A DNA stretch of 64,000 nt from CALFMR01 sp035550595 (lineage in GTDB: Bacteria; Acidobacteriota; Vicinamibacteria; Vicinamibacterales; SCN-69-37), in assembly GCA_035550595.1 (NCBI GenBank), contig DASZOV010000140.1, positions 8,033 to 72,032 of the forward strand. The letters are read 5' to 3'. The notes beneath the pieces are model-generated. The model saw only the letters and a list, made by a program, of their open reading frames with translations. It was not told the DNA's origin and did not search any database. The position numbers were made by a program, and so were the translations under genes. This document shows, one piece after another, positions 49,610 through 59,088 of this stretch (the stretch's first letter is position 1; each line of letters begins with the position of its first letter).

Positions 49610-52372
49610 TCACCCAGTATTCCTCATCCCCGCCGACACACCATTGATGGTCACGAGGAGCGCGCGCTGGAGGGAGTCGACGTCTTCGGCTTCGTCGACG
49701 GGCGCGCTGGTGCCACCGCGAAGCGCGCGGAGGCGGCGCAGGAGCTCGACCTGCAACAGGTTGATCGGATCGACGTACGGATTGCGGACGTCGATCGATC
49801 GGCGCAGCACCTGGTTGTCGTCGAGGAGCCGCTCGTGGCCGGTCGACGTGAGGACGGCCGCCGTTGCTTGCGTCAATCGTGCGCGCAACGACTCGCCGAA
49901 CGGCTGCAGCTCGGCCGCGACGAGCTCCCGGTCGTAGCAGGCCGCGATGCCGGCGTCGGCCTTGGCCAGCGCCATGGCCGTGAGGTCGATCATCGCGCGG
50001 AAGAACGGCCACGCGCGGTACATCTCGTGACAACGTTCACGGTCCGCCGCGCTCACGGCCTCGCTCATGATCGCGTCGACGCCGAGCCACGACGCGAGGA
50101 GCAGCCGCGTCTGCGTCCACGCGAACTGCCACGGAATAGCGCGGAGCGACGAGAGATCCGCCGCGCGCGATCGCCGGGCCGGACGGCTGCCGATGTGCAG
50201 CGCGTCCAGCTCGGCCTCGGGCGTCGCCGTGTGGAAGTAGGCTGGAAACCGCGGGTCCTCGTAGACGACGCCGCGGTAGGCATCGCGCGAGGCCGCCGAG
50301 AGGCGGTCCATGGCCTCGCGCCAACTGGACTCGGCGACGGCCGGCGGCGCGAGCGTCGCGTCGAGCACGGCCGTCGTGTAGATCTCGAGCGTCCGCAGCG
50401 CGATGCCGGGCAATCCGAACTTCGCCTGGATCATCTCGCCCTGCTCGGTCACGCGAAGCGTGCCGTCGACCGATCCGGGCGGCTGCGACTGGATGGCGAG
50501 ATAGGTCGGTCCCCCGCCGCGGCCCACGCTGCCCCCGCGGCCGTGAAAGAGCGTGAGCCGCACGTCGTGCGCGCGCGCGGCCTCGACGATGGCTTCCTGC
50601 GCGCGGTAGAGATCCCACGACGAGGCGACCCGGCCGACGTCCTTGGCCGAGTCCGAGTACCCGATCATCACTTCCTGCCGATTGCCCTGCCGCTCGACGC
50701 GCGCGCGATACCACGGGAGCGACAAGAGCCGATCGATGACCGCGCCGGCATCCTGGAGCGCGTGCGAGACCTCGAACAGCGGCACGGCGCGCAGTGGAGG
50801 ATCGACGCCCGCTTCGTGCTGGAGAAACGCGACGGCGAGCACGTCCGACACGCGCGACGCCATCGTGATGACATATGCGCCGAGCGAATCCGGCGGCAGG
50901 CCCGCAATCGTCCGCATCGTCACCAGAACGTCGGCGACCTCGGCATCGGCCTCGAGATCCGGCGGTGTCACCTGCCGCCCCGACTCGAGTGTCTCGATGA
51001 GGAACTGGATCCGCTCGTCTTCCGACCAGTCCGCGTAGCGGCCGCGACCGATCCGCTGCGTAATGGCATCGATGGCTGCCGTGTGCCGCGCGGCGTCCTG
51101 GCGGATGTCGAGCCGCACGAGCGTGAGGCCGAACACCGCGACGCGCCGCAGCACGTCAGCGAGCCGGCCGCTCGCGATGATGGCGTTGCCCGTCTCGACG
51201 AGCGATCGATGGCAGAGCCTGAGCGGATCGGCCAGCGCGTCGACGCGGAGGTAGACGCCGGGCGGTATGGGATCGGCCGCCGTCCAGACCGGCTGATCCG
51301 GCCGCAGCGTCAACTGCTGTTCGATCCAGAGCCGCGTCGCGTCGAGCCGGCGGTGCACGTCGCGTAGCAGCGCGCGATACGGCTCGTGGACGGCCCCGAC
51401 ACGCGCGGCGAGCTCCGCGCTCGCGTCGTTCATCGACAGCTCGTTGCGCAGGAGATCGATCTCGCGCGTGTAGAGCGAGACCGCGGTCCAGCGCGCCATC
51501 AGGCATGCGCGCCTCGTCACGTCGGGCGTGACGTTGGGATTGCCGTCGCGATCGCCGCCAATCCACGATCCGAATCGAATCGGACACGCGTCGAGTGGCA
51601 ACGGCCGGCCCGTCACGCGTCGCAACGTGCGATCGAACGACCGCAGGTACGCCGGGACGACGTCCCAGAGCGTTTCCTCGAAGACGGTCAGCGCCGACCG
51701 GACTTCGTCGAGCGGCGACGGCCGTTCGCGCCGCACTTCGTCGGTTTCCCAGGCCGCGGTGATCTCGCGCGCCAGCGACTCGAGCACGGTCTCGCGTTCG
51801 AGCGGGGTGAGATCCGATCGGTCGCGCTCGGCGAGCAGCTCCGCGATGCGCCGGTATTTCTGCTGCAGCGTGCGCCGCATGATCTCGGTCGGATGGGCGG
51901 TCACGACGAGCTCGATGCCGAGCGACACCGCGGCCTCGTACAGCCCGTCGGGTGAGACCGTCGACAACAGCCGAGGCAGGGCTTCCTCGATCGAGCCCGG
52001 CTGCGGACGGGCGCGGGCGTCACGTTGATACGCCCGCCGTCGTCGCACGCGATGGTGCTGCTCGGCGACGTTGGCGAGATTGAGAAAGTGCGCGAACGCG
52101 CGAGCCACGGGCACCGCGTCATCGACGGGCATGCCCGCGAGCTCGGCGGCGAGCGCGTCGACGTCGGCGGCCGACTCGCGGCGATCGCCGGCGCGGCGCG
52201 CCTTGGCCAAGGCGCGGACGCGCTCGACGCGCGCGAAGAGCGCGTCGCCTTCCTGCCGGCGCAGCGTCGCGCCGAGGATCTCTCCGAGCAGCCGGACGTC
52301 GTCGCGCAGGGCCTTCTGGGGATCGCTGGCGGACGCGGCACCCACTTCGGAAACGGGGTCGCCGTCGGTCAT
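49610..52372 (-). CDS. ppc: Phosphoenolpyruvate carboxylase
   Basis: 920 residues. The catalytic His is in VVTAHPTEIMRRTLQ; GSWIGGDRDGNPNVT, GYSDSAKDVG and FHGRGGSVGRGGGPTYLAI form the bicarbonate- and PEP-binding loops, and the chain ends in the conserved GMRNTG. It makes oxaloacetate to refill the TCA cycle, working opposite to and alongside the PPDK encoded at 15.6 kb. The ATG at 52372 lies 3 nt after a TATAGT hexamer, so either the true start is slightly downstream or this box is not used. Confidence 0.96.
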   Translation of the reverse strand: MTDGDPVSEVGAASASDPQKALRDDVRLLGEILGATLRRQEGDALFARVERVRALAKARRAGDRRESAADVDALAAELAGMPVDDAVPVARAFAHFLNLANVAEQHHRVRRRRAYQRDARARPQPGSIEEALPRLLSTVSPDGLYEAAVSLGIELVVTAHPTEIMRRTLQQKYRRIAELLAERDRSDLTPLERETVLESLAREITAAWETDEVRRERPSPLDEVRSALTVFEETLWDVVPAYLRSFDRTLRRVTGRPLPLDACPIRFGSWIGGDRDGNPNVTPDVTRRACLMARWTAVSLYTREIDLLRNELSMNDASAELAARVGAVHEPYRALLRDVHRRLDATRLWIEQQLTLRPDQPVWTAADPIPPGVYLRVDALADPLRLCHRSLVETGNAIIASGRLADVLRRVAVFGLTLVRLDIRQDAARHTAAIDAITQRIGRGRYADWSEDERIQFLIETLESGRQVTPPDLEADAEVADVLVTMRTIAGLPPDSLGAYVITMASRVSDVLAVAFLQHEAGVDPPLRAVPLFEVSHALQDAGAVIDRLLSLPWYRARVERQGNRQEVMIGYSDSAKDVGRVASSWDLYRAQEAIVEAARAHDVRLTLFHGRGGSVGRGGGPTYLAIQSQPPGSVDGTLRVTEQGEMIQAKFGLPGIALRTLEIYTTAVLDATLAPPAVAESSWREAMDRLSAASRDAYRGVVYEDPRFPAYFHTATPEAELDALHIGSRPARRSRAADLSSLRAIPWQFAWTQTRLLLASWLGVDAIMSEAVSAADRERCHEMYRAWPFFRAMIDLTAMALAKADAGIAACYDRELVAAELQPFGESLRARLTQATAAVLTSTGHERLLDDNQVLRRSIDVRNPYVDPINLLQVELLRRLRALRGGTSAPVDEAEDVDSLQRALLVTINGVSAGMRNTG

Positions 52373-52375
52373 CGC

Positions 52376-52383
52376 ACTATAAT
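52376..52383. promoter_or_regulatory. Overlapping divergent -10 hexamers between ppc and the TIGR00300 gene
   Basis: TATAAT reads on the plus strand (52378-52383) and TATAGT on the minus strand (52381-52376) within the 55-bp gap. The plus-strand box is 44 nt before the ATG at 52428. Confidence 0.4.
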
Positions 52384-52427
52384 TTGGCACGGTTCGGGTC
52401 CGCGATGCGCGGGCCATCCACTTGCTC

Positions 52428-53651
52428 ATGCCCTCATCACGTCCGCACACCGCCATTGTCGCTGCCGAAGGCCATCTGGTCGACTCGCAGATTCTCACGT
52501 CCATCTTCGACCGCGTCATCGAACGCGGCGGCGATTTCGAGGTGCAGCACTTCGAGCTCGGTCGAACGAACGACGACTTCTCGCGCCTGACGCTCAAAGT
52601 CTCGACCGACGACGAGGCGTCGCTGGCGCGGCTGGTCGAAGACCTGATTCCGTTCGGCTGTCATGCCGTTGGCGAGGAGGACGCGCTCGTGCGCACCGTC
52701 GATCGCGACGGCTGCGCGCCCGAGGACTTCTACTCGTCGACGAACCAGCGCACGCAGGTGCGCGTCGGCGGCCACTGGCGCGACGTGGACAAACAGCGCA
52801 TGGACGCGGCCATCGTCATCGACGGCGACCGCGCCGTCTGCCGCAAGCTGCGCGAGCTGCGCGTCGGCGATCGCGTGGTGTGCGGCCTCGACGGCCTGCG
52901 CGTCGTGCCGGAGTTCCGCGATCGCGAGCGCAGCGACTTCTCGTTCATGAGCAACGAGGTCTCGTCCGAGCGGCGCGTCGAGGTCAGCGTCGCGCGCGTG
53001 GCGCGCACGATGCGCGCCATCAAGGCGCGCGGCGGACGCATCGTCTTCGTCGCCGGTCCCGTCGTCATCCACACGGGCGGCGTCGCGTATTTCGCGGAGA
53101 TCGTCCGTCGCGGGTACGTCCACGTACTGCTCGCCGGCAACGCGCTCGCCGCGCACGACGCGGAGCTCGCACTCTTCGGCACGTCGCTCGGCGTCGACCT
53201 CGAGGCCGGGACGCCCGTGCCCGGCGGCCACCGGCACCACATGCGCGCGATCAACGCCGTCAACCGCGCCGGTAGTCTGCGCGCGGCCGTCGAGACGGGC
53301 GTCCTCGAGAGCGGCATCATGGTGGAGTGCGTACGGGCCGGCGTCGAGTTCCACCTGGCCGGCAGCATTCGCGACGACGGGCCGATCGTCGACACGATCC
53401 GGGACATCGTCGAGGCGCAGGATCGCTATTCGGCGGCGCTCGCGGGCGCCGACATGGTCATCGTCCTCTCGACGATGCTGCACGGCATCGGCGTGGGCAA
53501 CATGCTCCCGGCGTGGGTGCCCGTCGTCTGCGTGGACATCAACCCGGCCGTCGTCACCAAGCTCGCCGACCGCGGATCCTCGCAGACGATCGGCCTCGTC
53601 ACCGACGTCGGGCTGTTCCTGCACCAGCTCGCGACGCATCTCGCCGACTAA
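52428..53651 (+). CDS. TIGR00300-family protein (LOR/SDH domain, ornithine-cyclodeaminase-like)
   Basis: 407 residues. The N-terminal region (VAAEGHLVDSQILTSIFDRV, then FEVQHFELGRTNDD) matches the LOR/SDH conserved domain. The C-terminal half contains GGRIVFVAGPVVIHTGG, HMRAINAVNRAGSL and GIGVGNMLPAWVPVVCVDINP, which belong to the TIGR00300 family. Archaeal members and the C-terminal part of cyanobacterial AgrE convert ornithine to proline and ammonia using NAD. That activity is plausible but not proven here. A TTG six bases upstream is an alternative start. It is divergent from ppc. Confidence 0.82.
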   Translation: MPSSRPHTAIVAAEGHLVDSQILTSIFDRVIERGGDFEVQHFELGRTNDDFSRLTLKVSTDDEASLARLVEDLIPFGCHAVGEEDALVRTVDRDGCAPEDFYSSTNQRTQVRVGGHWRDVDKQRMDAAIVIDGDRAVCRKLRELRVGDRVVCGLDGLRVVPEFRDRERSDFSFMSNEVSSERRVEVSVARVARTMRAIKARGGRIVFVAGPVVIHTGGVAYFAEIVRRGYVHVLLAGNALAAHDAELALFGTSLGVDLEAGTPVPGGHRHHMRAINAVNRAGSLRAAVETGVLESGIMVECVRAGVEFHLAGSIRDDGPIVDTIRDIVEAQDRYSAALAGADMVIVLSTMLHGIGVGNMLPAWVPVVCVDINPAVVTKLADRGSSQTIGLVTDVGLFLHQLATHLAD

Positions 53652-53663
53652 AGCACGTTTCAA

Positions 53664-53739
53664 AACTTCGAACCGCGAACTACGAACTTCGAACGAACGA
53701 GGCGCCTTCGGCGCGTCTTTTCAGTTCTGAAACACGCTC
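53664..53739. repeat. TTCGAA / GGCGCC repeat unit, single copy
   Basis: 3' of the TIGR00300-type gene, on the plus strand. Words AACTTCGAACC and TACGAACTTCGAACG are followed by hairpin GCGCCTTCGGCGC (53702-53714, with a cUUCGg tetraloop) and TTTCAGTTCTGAAA. GTTTCA at 53657-53662 and TGAAAC near 53730 could close an outer stem. Confidence 0.65.
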
Positions 53740-53807
53740 CAATCGCCCGCGTCCCGATGGCGCGTCGTGCGCCCCCGGAACGCGGGTCGATCAACCCTCG
53801 GCCGGCC

Positions 53808-55166
53808 TCACCCAATCATCGTGCTGCCACCGGTGTGCACGTACGCCTCTTCACCGTGCATGCTCGTGTCGAGGCCTTCGCTCTCGTCATCAGCCGACGC
53901 GTGCAGCGGCATGATCGCGCCGATGATCTTGAGCAGGATGAAGCTCACGACGCCGCTGTAGACGATGGCCGCGAGCACGGCCACGACCTGCACCAGGAAT
54001 TGGTGCGGGTTGCCGTAGAGCAACCCGTCGGCGACGCCGTTGAAGCTCTTCTCGGCGAAGACGCCGGTGAGAAGCGCGCCGACCGTCCCGCCCACGCCGT
54101 GCGCGGCAACGACGTCGAGCGAGTCATCGAGCGACGTGCGCGCGCGGATGATGAGGCCGAAGTAGCTCGGCACGGCCGCGATCGCGCCGAGCAGGATCGC
54201 GTTCATCGGGCTGATGAAGCCGGCCGCCGGCGTCACGGCGACGAGACCGACGACGATGCCCGTGGCCGCGCCGACCGCAGTCGGCTTGCCCGACCGCATG
54301 ATGTCGAGCAGTGTCCAGACGACCAGCGTGCCGGCGGGCGCGAGCATCGTCGTGCTGAAGGCGAGCCCGGCCGAGCCGTTCGACGCGAGCGCGCTGCCCG
54401 AGTTGAAGCCGAACCAGCCGAACCACAGGAGGCCGGCGCCGAGCAGCACGAACGGCACGTTGTGCGGCAAGAGGCCGCTCTTCTTGAAGTCGCGCCGCGG
54501 TCCGACGCAGAGCGCGGCCACGAGCGCCGCGATGCCCGCGTTCACGTGCACGACCGTGCCGCCCGCGAAATCGAGCGCGCCCATCTGCGCGAGCCATCCA
54601 CCGCCCCACACCCAGTGCGCCACCGGCGCGTAGACGACGACCGACCAGATCGTGATGAACACGAGGTACGGCACGAAGCGCATCCGCTCGACGATCGCGC
54701 CCGAGATGAGCGCAGCCGTGATGATGCAGAACGTCGCCTGGAAGCACATGTAGAGCACGTGCGGAATCGTGAGCGGGATGATCGCGCCCGTCGGATCGAG
54801 GCCCACGCCGTGCAGGAACGCGAGCGACAGGCCGCCGAGCCAACTCGTGCCCGGCGAGAGCGCCAGCGAGTAGCCGACGAACGCCCACGCCACGCCGACG
54901 AAGCCCAGCGAGATGAAGCTCATCATCATCGTGTTCAGCGCGTTCTTCGAGCGGACCAGGCCGCCATAGAAGAACGCGAGCGCCGGCGTCATCAGGAGGA
55001 CGAGCGCGGTGGAGATGAGCATCCACGCGGTGTCGCCGCTGTCGAGCGCGGGCGGCGCCGGTGTCTGCGCGAGCGCCAGCGCCGGACACGCCAGGACGGC
55101 CAGCGCGGCGAACGTGCCGGAACGGATCAACCTTCTGAGGGGGAGCGTGTGTGTCATCGGTCTCAT
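53808..55166 (-). CDS. amt: Amt-family ammonium transporter
   Basis: 452 residues. A signal peptide-like start (about 1-34) is followed by eleven membrane helices. The channel signature (AFFYGGLVRSKNALNTMM), the first pore His (APVAHWVWGGG) and the second (DVVAAHGVGGTVGA) are present. It conducts ammonium across the inner membrane and should be blocked by the PII protein encoded 44 bp upstream. A second start at 55157 is possible. The cytoplasmic tail is acidic. Confidence 0.96.
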   Translation of the reverse strand: MRPMTHTLPLRRLIRSGTFAALAVLACPALALAQTPAPPALDSGDTAWMLISTALVLLMTPALAFFYGGLVRSKNALNTMMMSFISLGFVGVAWAFVGYSLALSPGTSWLGGLSLAFLHGVGLDPTGAIIPLTIPHVLYMCFQATFCIITAALISGAIVERMRFVPYLVFITIWSVVVYAPVAHWVWGGGWLAQMGALDFAGGTVVHVNAGIAALVAALCVGPRRDFKKSGLLPHNVPFVLLGAGLLWFGWFGFNSGSALASNGSAGLAFSTTMLAPAGTLVVWTLLDIMRSGKPTAVGAATGIVVGLVAVTPAAGFISPMNAILLGAIAAVPSYFGLIIRARTSLDDSLDVVAAHGVGGTVGALLTGVFAEKSFNGVADGLLYGNPHQFLVQVVAVLAAIVYSGVVSFILLKIIGAIMPLHASADDESEGLDTSMHGEEAYVHTGGSTMIG

Positions 55167-55210
55167 GTGCCTCGACTCCTCGACTCGGCCGTGATGGCAG
55201 TTGCGGTTGG

Positions 55211-55543
55211 TCACACCATGTCCCGTTCGCCGGTGCGGATGTTGTAGCCGTGCTCGACGGGCAGCACGAACACCCGGCCGTCGCCGATCTCGCCCGTGCG
55301 CGCCGCGGTGACGATCGCGGCGATCACTTCGTCGACGACGTCGTCGGAGACGACGACTTCGATTTCCACCTTGGGCAACAGGCTGACGTTGTATTCCTTG
55401 CCGCGGTAGATCGCGGTATGGCCCTTCTGACGGCCGTGACCGCGGACTTCGGTCACGGTCATGCCGGGAATGCTCAGCTTCTCGAGCGCGTCGCGGACGT
55501 CGTCCACCTTGTTGGGTCGGACGATGCTCTTCACGAGTTTCAT
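55211..55543 (-). CDS. glnB: Nitrogen regulatory protein P-II
   Basis: 110 residues. The T-loop has the uridylylatable Tyr51 in RGKEYNVSLLPK, the B-loop region TGEIGDGRVFV binds ATP/ADP, and the C-terminus reads NIRTGERD. It reports 2-oxoglutarate and energy status. Its ATG overlaps the glnD TGA by 4 bp and amt follows, so modifier, sensor and target are encoded together; by context it could equally be called glnK. Confidence 0.97.
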   Translation of the reverse strand: MKLVKSIVRPNKVDDVRDALEKLSIPGMTVTEVRGHGRQKGHTAIYRGKEYNVSLLPKVEIEVVVSDDVVDEVIAAIVTAARTGEIGDGRVFVLPVEHGYNIRTGERDMV

Positions 55544-58119
55544 GGGTTGGCCTCCAGGGTTCGTTCCAGCTCATGGGCGAGCGCGCGCCGGCCGTCATCG
55601 TCCAGTTGGCGCCCCCCCTTGGTCACGTGCAGCACGTCAATCGCCTTGTGGCCCTCGGTCGAGATGAGGACGAGGTCCACGTCGCAGCCTTGATCGGAGA
55701 CCACGCGGCTCAGCCGGTACAGCAGGCCCGGCGCGTCGGCCGCGACGATCTCGACGACGGTGTATTTGTGCGAGGCCGTGTTGTCGACCTGCACCCGCGG
55801 ATCGACGGCGGGCCGGCTGCGGGCGGCCACGCCCTGCTGGCGGCCGCGCAGGAGCGCGGCGACGTCGGTCGACCCCGCCACGGCGCCCCGCAGCACGCGG
55901 GCGATCTCTTCGCGCGCGTGCGCGTTCTGCCGCAGAAAACCTTCCTCGTCGGTGAACTCGAAGATGTCGAGCACGAGATGCGCCGGCGTCGTCATGGCCT
56001 GGCCGCGATGGATGTTCATGCCGAAGTAAGCCAGCACACCCGCGATGTTCGAGAAGAGGAACGGCTTGTCGAGCGCCGCGACCGTCAATTCCCAGACGTC
56101 GTCGCGCTTGTCGAGGAGCGCGTGGACCTCGCCCGGCAGCAGACCGCGGCTCAACCGGACGTGCTCGTAGATCGTCGAGCGGCCGAACACCGACAGGTAG
56201 CGGCGCGGCAGCCCCTCGAGAAAACGCCCGAGCTCGGCTTCGTCGACGTCAGCCGGCCGATCGGCCACGACAGCCGCACGATCGGCGGCGTCACGCTCGA
56301 TGAGCTCGTCGGCGTAGCCGTGCGTGAGGTGGTTGTAGGCGTCGACGTAGACGCGCCAGAGCAGATCCTCTTTCCACGGCGTGAGCGTGCCGGGCGCGAC
56401 GGCGTCGATGTCGACGAGCGTCAGCAGGCACAGCATCTTCAACAGCTCTTCGTTGCCGACGAGCGCCGCGAGCTCGGCCGCGGTCTCCGGATCGCTCACG
56501 TCGCGGCGGAACATGACGTTCGACATCGCGAGGTGATTCGCGATGAGGAACTCCACCGTGGCGCGCGCCTCGTCGGGCAGTTGCAGGCGCGCGAGCATCG
56601 GACGCGCGAGCCGCACGCTCTCGATCGCGTGCTCCTCCTCGCGCCATTTGCCGGTGTCGTGATACAGCAACGCCAGGACGAGCAACTCAGGCGCGCGGAC
56701 CTCGTTGAGGATCGACGCGAACCGCGCGCGTCCGGCGCTCGACGGATGACGCATCGCCTCGAGGTGCCGGATGGCGAGCAGCGTGTGCTCGTCGACCGTG
56801 TACTTGTGGTAGAAGTCGCGGATGACGCGGCCGTGGATCTTCTCGATCTCAGGGAACAGCGTCCCGAGCAGCCCGCAATCCAGCATCCGCGAGAGACACG
56901 CCGAGAGGCCCGGCTCCGGACGCAGCAGGTCGAGGATCCGCCGCCGCACGTCCGCGCTCGCCATGAAGTAGTCGGCCGTGTAGCGGCCGACGTTCTCCTG
57001 CACGCACGCGAGCACACGATCGGAGACGCGCTCCCCGCGACGAAGTGCCTCGTCGAACGCCTCGAGCCAGACGAGCGGTTGCGTCGCCGCCCGCGCTTCG
57101 TCGGCGAACGCCACGCCATCGGGTGCCATGACGAGCGTGTCGGAGAGCGGACCGATGGCCGTGTGCGGCATCGGCGGCACGACCACCGCCCGCGCCGCCT
57201 GCAGCGCGCGGACGACGCGGCGCGCGTGGCGGAAGTAGGTGCCCATCAGCGCCTCGACGCGCTGCCGCAGATCCTGTCCTGGCAGGCCGAGCACGTCGGC
57301 GACCCGTTCCTGCTCTTCGTGCGTGAGGACGTTCGCGTCGCGTCGCGCGTCGAGGTGCAGGACCGATCGCACGCGCAGCAGGAACTCCTCCGCTTCGCTC
57401 AGCCGATCGATCGAGGCCGGGCCGGCCGCGGCGAACGCATCGCGCGCGAGCGTCGCGAGCAGCCGCACGGCCGAGATGTCGCGCAGCCCGCCCGGCGCTT
57501 TCTTGACGTCCGGCTCGAGCTGGTAGAGGGTGTCGTTGAATTCCGCGTAGCGCGCATCGGTGAGCGTGAGGAGCGCGTCGATGAGCGCCGGCGCGCCAGC
57601 CGGATTGGCGCGCGCCGTGGCGCCAATCACCTCGTCGAAGACACGCACGTCGCCGACGAGCAGCCGCAGATCGCAGAGCGCGAGCAGGAACTCCGGATTC
57701 CGGTCGTCGTCGGTGCCGAGATCGGCGAGCTCGCGCACGTGATGGCCGACCGTCAGCCGCAGATCCCAGAGCGGCTGCAGCAGCCCATTCAGCAGCCGCT
57801 CTTCAGCCGCGCCAATCCGGCCGTCGAAGACGATGAGCAGGTCGATGTCGGAGTACAGACACAGCGTCCGCCGGCCGTAGCCGCCGACGGCACAGACGAC
57901 GAACGGCGCGCTGCCCTCCCACTCGGCGACGAGCCGGCGGATGATGTCGTCGAACACGGCGGCGTATCGAGCCTGCACGAGCCGGCCCGCGCGGCCGGCC
58001 CGCGCGTCGACGGCGTACTCCTCGCGCGCCGTGGCGAGGAGCGTCGCGACGCGGCTCCGCGCGGCGCCAGGGGTGGCGCCGCGCGATTCCGGCCGGCTCG
58101 TGTGTGGCTCGATCGCCAT
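55540..58119 (-). CDS. glnD: Bifunctional uridylyltransferase/uridylyl-removing enzyme GlnD
   Basis: 859 residues in the standard order: nucleotidyltransferase (CAVGGYGRRTLCLYSDIDLL, about 77-96), GlnD-specific PII-uridylyltransferase domain, HD hydrolase (HTLLAIRHLEAM and LALLYHDTGKW, about 430-490), and two C-terminal ACT domains (about 675-750 and 785-855) that sense glutamine. It adds UMP to PII when glutamine is low and removes it when high. It is 3 bp downstream of torF and overlaps glnB. Confidence 0.96.
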   Translation of the reverse strand: MAIEPHTSRPESRGATPGAARSRVATLLATAREEYAVDARAGRAGRLVQARYAAVFDDIIRRLVAEWEGSAPFVVCAVGGYGRRTLCLYSDIDLLIVFDGRIGAAEERLLNGLLQPLWDLRLTVGHHVRELADLGTDDDRNPEFLLALCDLRLLVGDVRVFDEVIGATARANPAGAPALIDALLTLTDARYAEFNDTLYQLEPDVKKAPGGLRDISAVRLLATLARDAFAAAGPASIDRLSEAEEFLLRVRSVLHLDARRDANVLTHEEQERVADVLGLPGQDLRQRVEALMGTYFRHARRVVRALQAARAVVVPPMPHTAIGPLSDTLVMAPDGVAFADEARAATQPLVWLEAFDEALRRGERVSDRVLACVQENVGRYTADYFMASADVRRRILDLLRPEPGLSACLSRMLDCGLLGTLFPEIEKIHGRVIRDFYHKYTVDEHTLLAIRHLEAMRHPSSAGRARFASILNEVRAPELLVLALLYHDTGKWREEEHAIESVRLARPMLARLQLPDEARATVEFLIANHLAMSNVMFRRDVSDPETAAELAALVGNEELLKMLCLLTLVDIDAVAPGTLTPWKEDLLWRVYVDAYNHLTHGYADELIERDAADRAAVVADRPADVDEAELGRFLEGLPRRYLSVFGRSTIYEHVRLSRGLLPGEVHALLDKRDDVWELTVAALDKPFLFSNIAGVLAYFGMNIHRGQAMTTPAHLVLDIFEFTDEEGFLRQNAHAREEIARVLRGAVAGSTDVAALLRGRQQGVAARSRPAVDPRVQVDNTASHKYTVVEIVAADAPGLLYRLSRVVSDQGCDVDLVLISTEGHKAIDVLHVTKGGRQLDDDGRRALAHELERTLEANP

Positions 58120-58122
58120 GGG

Positions 58123-59028
58123 TCAGAACGCGACGCTGAAGCCGATGCTGCCGACCACGCGCTCGGTCTTGTCGGCGTTGAGGAACTTCGGCAGGCCGTC
58201 GCCGAGCGTGTAGAAGTCGACCCCGCCGTGCGCCTCCCACGACCCGCCGTGGAGGAACGAGAGCGGCACGCCCGCCGACAGGCCGACGTCGAAGTACCCG
58301 AACGTGTTGTCCTCGCCGGTCAACGGGTCCTCGTAGTAGTCCTTCAGACTCAGCCCGACCTTGAGCGGCACGCCGATGGTCACCGGGCCTGCCGTGAACG
58401 ACGGCTTCCCGCCGAGCTCGAGGTAGATGCCCTTGTTCGCGCCGCCGTCGGCCGTGGCGTCGCTCAACTCGAAGGCGACCGTGACCTTGGGCGAGATCGG
58501 GACGGCCGACGCGCTGTCGTCGTAGGCGAGGACGCCGGCCAGCTCGCTGACCGTGTCGTACGCGTTGGCCGGGCTCGTGTAGGCGGTGAAGAGCAGGCCG
58601 GGCTTCCACTTCCCGGCCGTGAAGGTCGCCGACCCGTAGATGTCCGACTCGTACCAGGCGTTGTCGTACGCGTCGCTGTTGCTGCCAGAGTGCAGGCTGT
58701 TCCACGTCCCCACGTTGAAACTCACCGTGTCGGACGCCGTGATACCGACGTCCACGAACGGCTGGAACGTCAGCGCACTGTCGGCCTCCTGCCGCAAGCC
58801 GCGGAAGAAGTACAACGTCGGAAAGTCCGCGCCGACCGTGACCGTCACGGGCGACGAGGCCGGCGGCTCGGGAGCCGCAGGCGCCACGGACGCCGTGCCC
58901 GCCGGGGCCTGCGCCGTGATCGTCGACAGGAACCGATCGGAACGCTCGCTGTCCGGCACGGCGCCTTGCGCCATCACCGTCGTGGAAACGAGTCCCGTCG
59001 CCAGAATGCCCCACGCCAACTGCTTCAT
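58123..59028 (-). CDS. TorF-family putative outer-membrane porin
   Basis: 301 residues from the ATG at 59028, with GGAGG 7 nt upstream. A signal peptide (1-20), a Pro/Ala-rich linker (about 40-62) and then a beta-barrel with alternating strands such as VTVTVGADFPTLYFFRG and a final FSVAF match the TorF (TIGR02001) family. As first gene of torF-glnD-glnB-amt it probably lets a nitrogen source cross the outer membrane (inference). It has the best sigma-54 promoter in the window. Confidence 0.88.
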   Translation of the reverse strand: MKQLAWGILATGLVSTTVMAQGAVPDSERSDRFLSTITAQAPAGTASVAPAAPEPPASSPVTVTVGADFPTLYFFRGLRQEADSALTFQPFVDVGITASDTVSFNVGTWNSLHSGSNSDAYDNAWYESDIYGSATFTAGKWKPGLLFTAYTSPANAYDTVSELAGVLAYDDSASAVPISPKVTVAFELSDATADGGANKGIYLELGGKPSFTAGPVTIGVPLKVGLSLKDYYEDPLTGEDNTFGYFDVGLSAGVPLSFLHGGSWEAHGGVDFYTLGDGLPKFLNADKTERVVGSIGFSVAF

Positions 59029-59072
59029 AGGTTTCCTCCGTGCGCGCCGGGGGGCTGCACGGCCAAGGAAAG

Positions 59073-59088
59073 AGCAAGATGGGATCCA
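59073..59088 (-). promoter_or_regulatory. Sigma-54 (-24/-12) promoter for torF-glnD-glnB-amt
   Basis: Minus strand TGGATCCCATCTTGCT: the invariant GG and GC are exactly 10 nt apart and the -12 part TTGCT is consensus. Transcription would start near 59062, giving a 34-nt leader that contains the GGAGG before the torF ATG. Confidence 0.65.
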
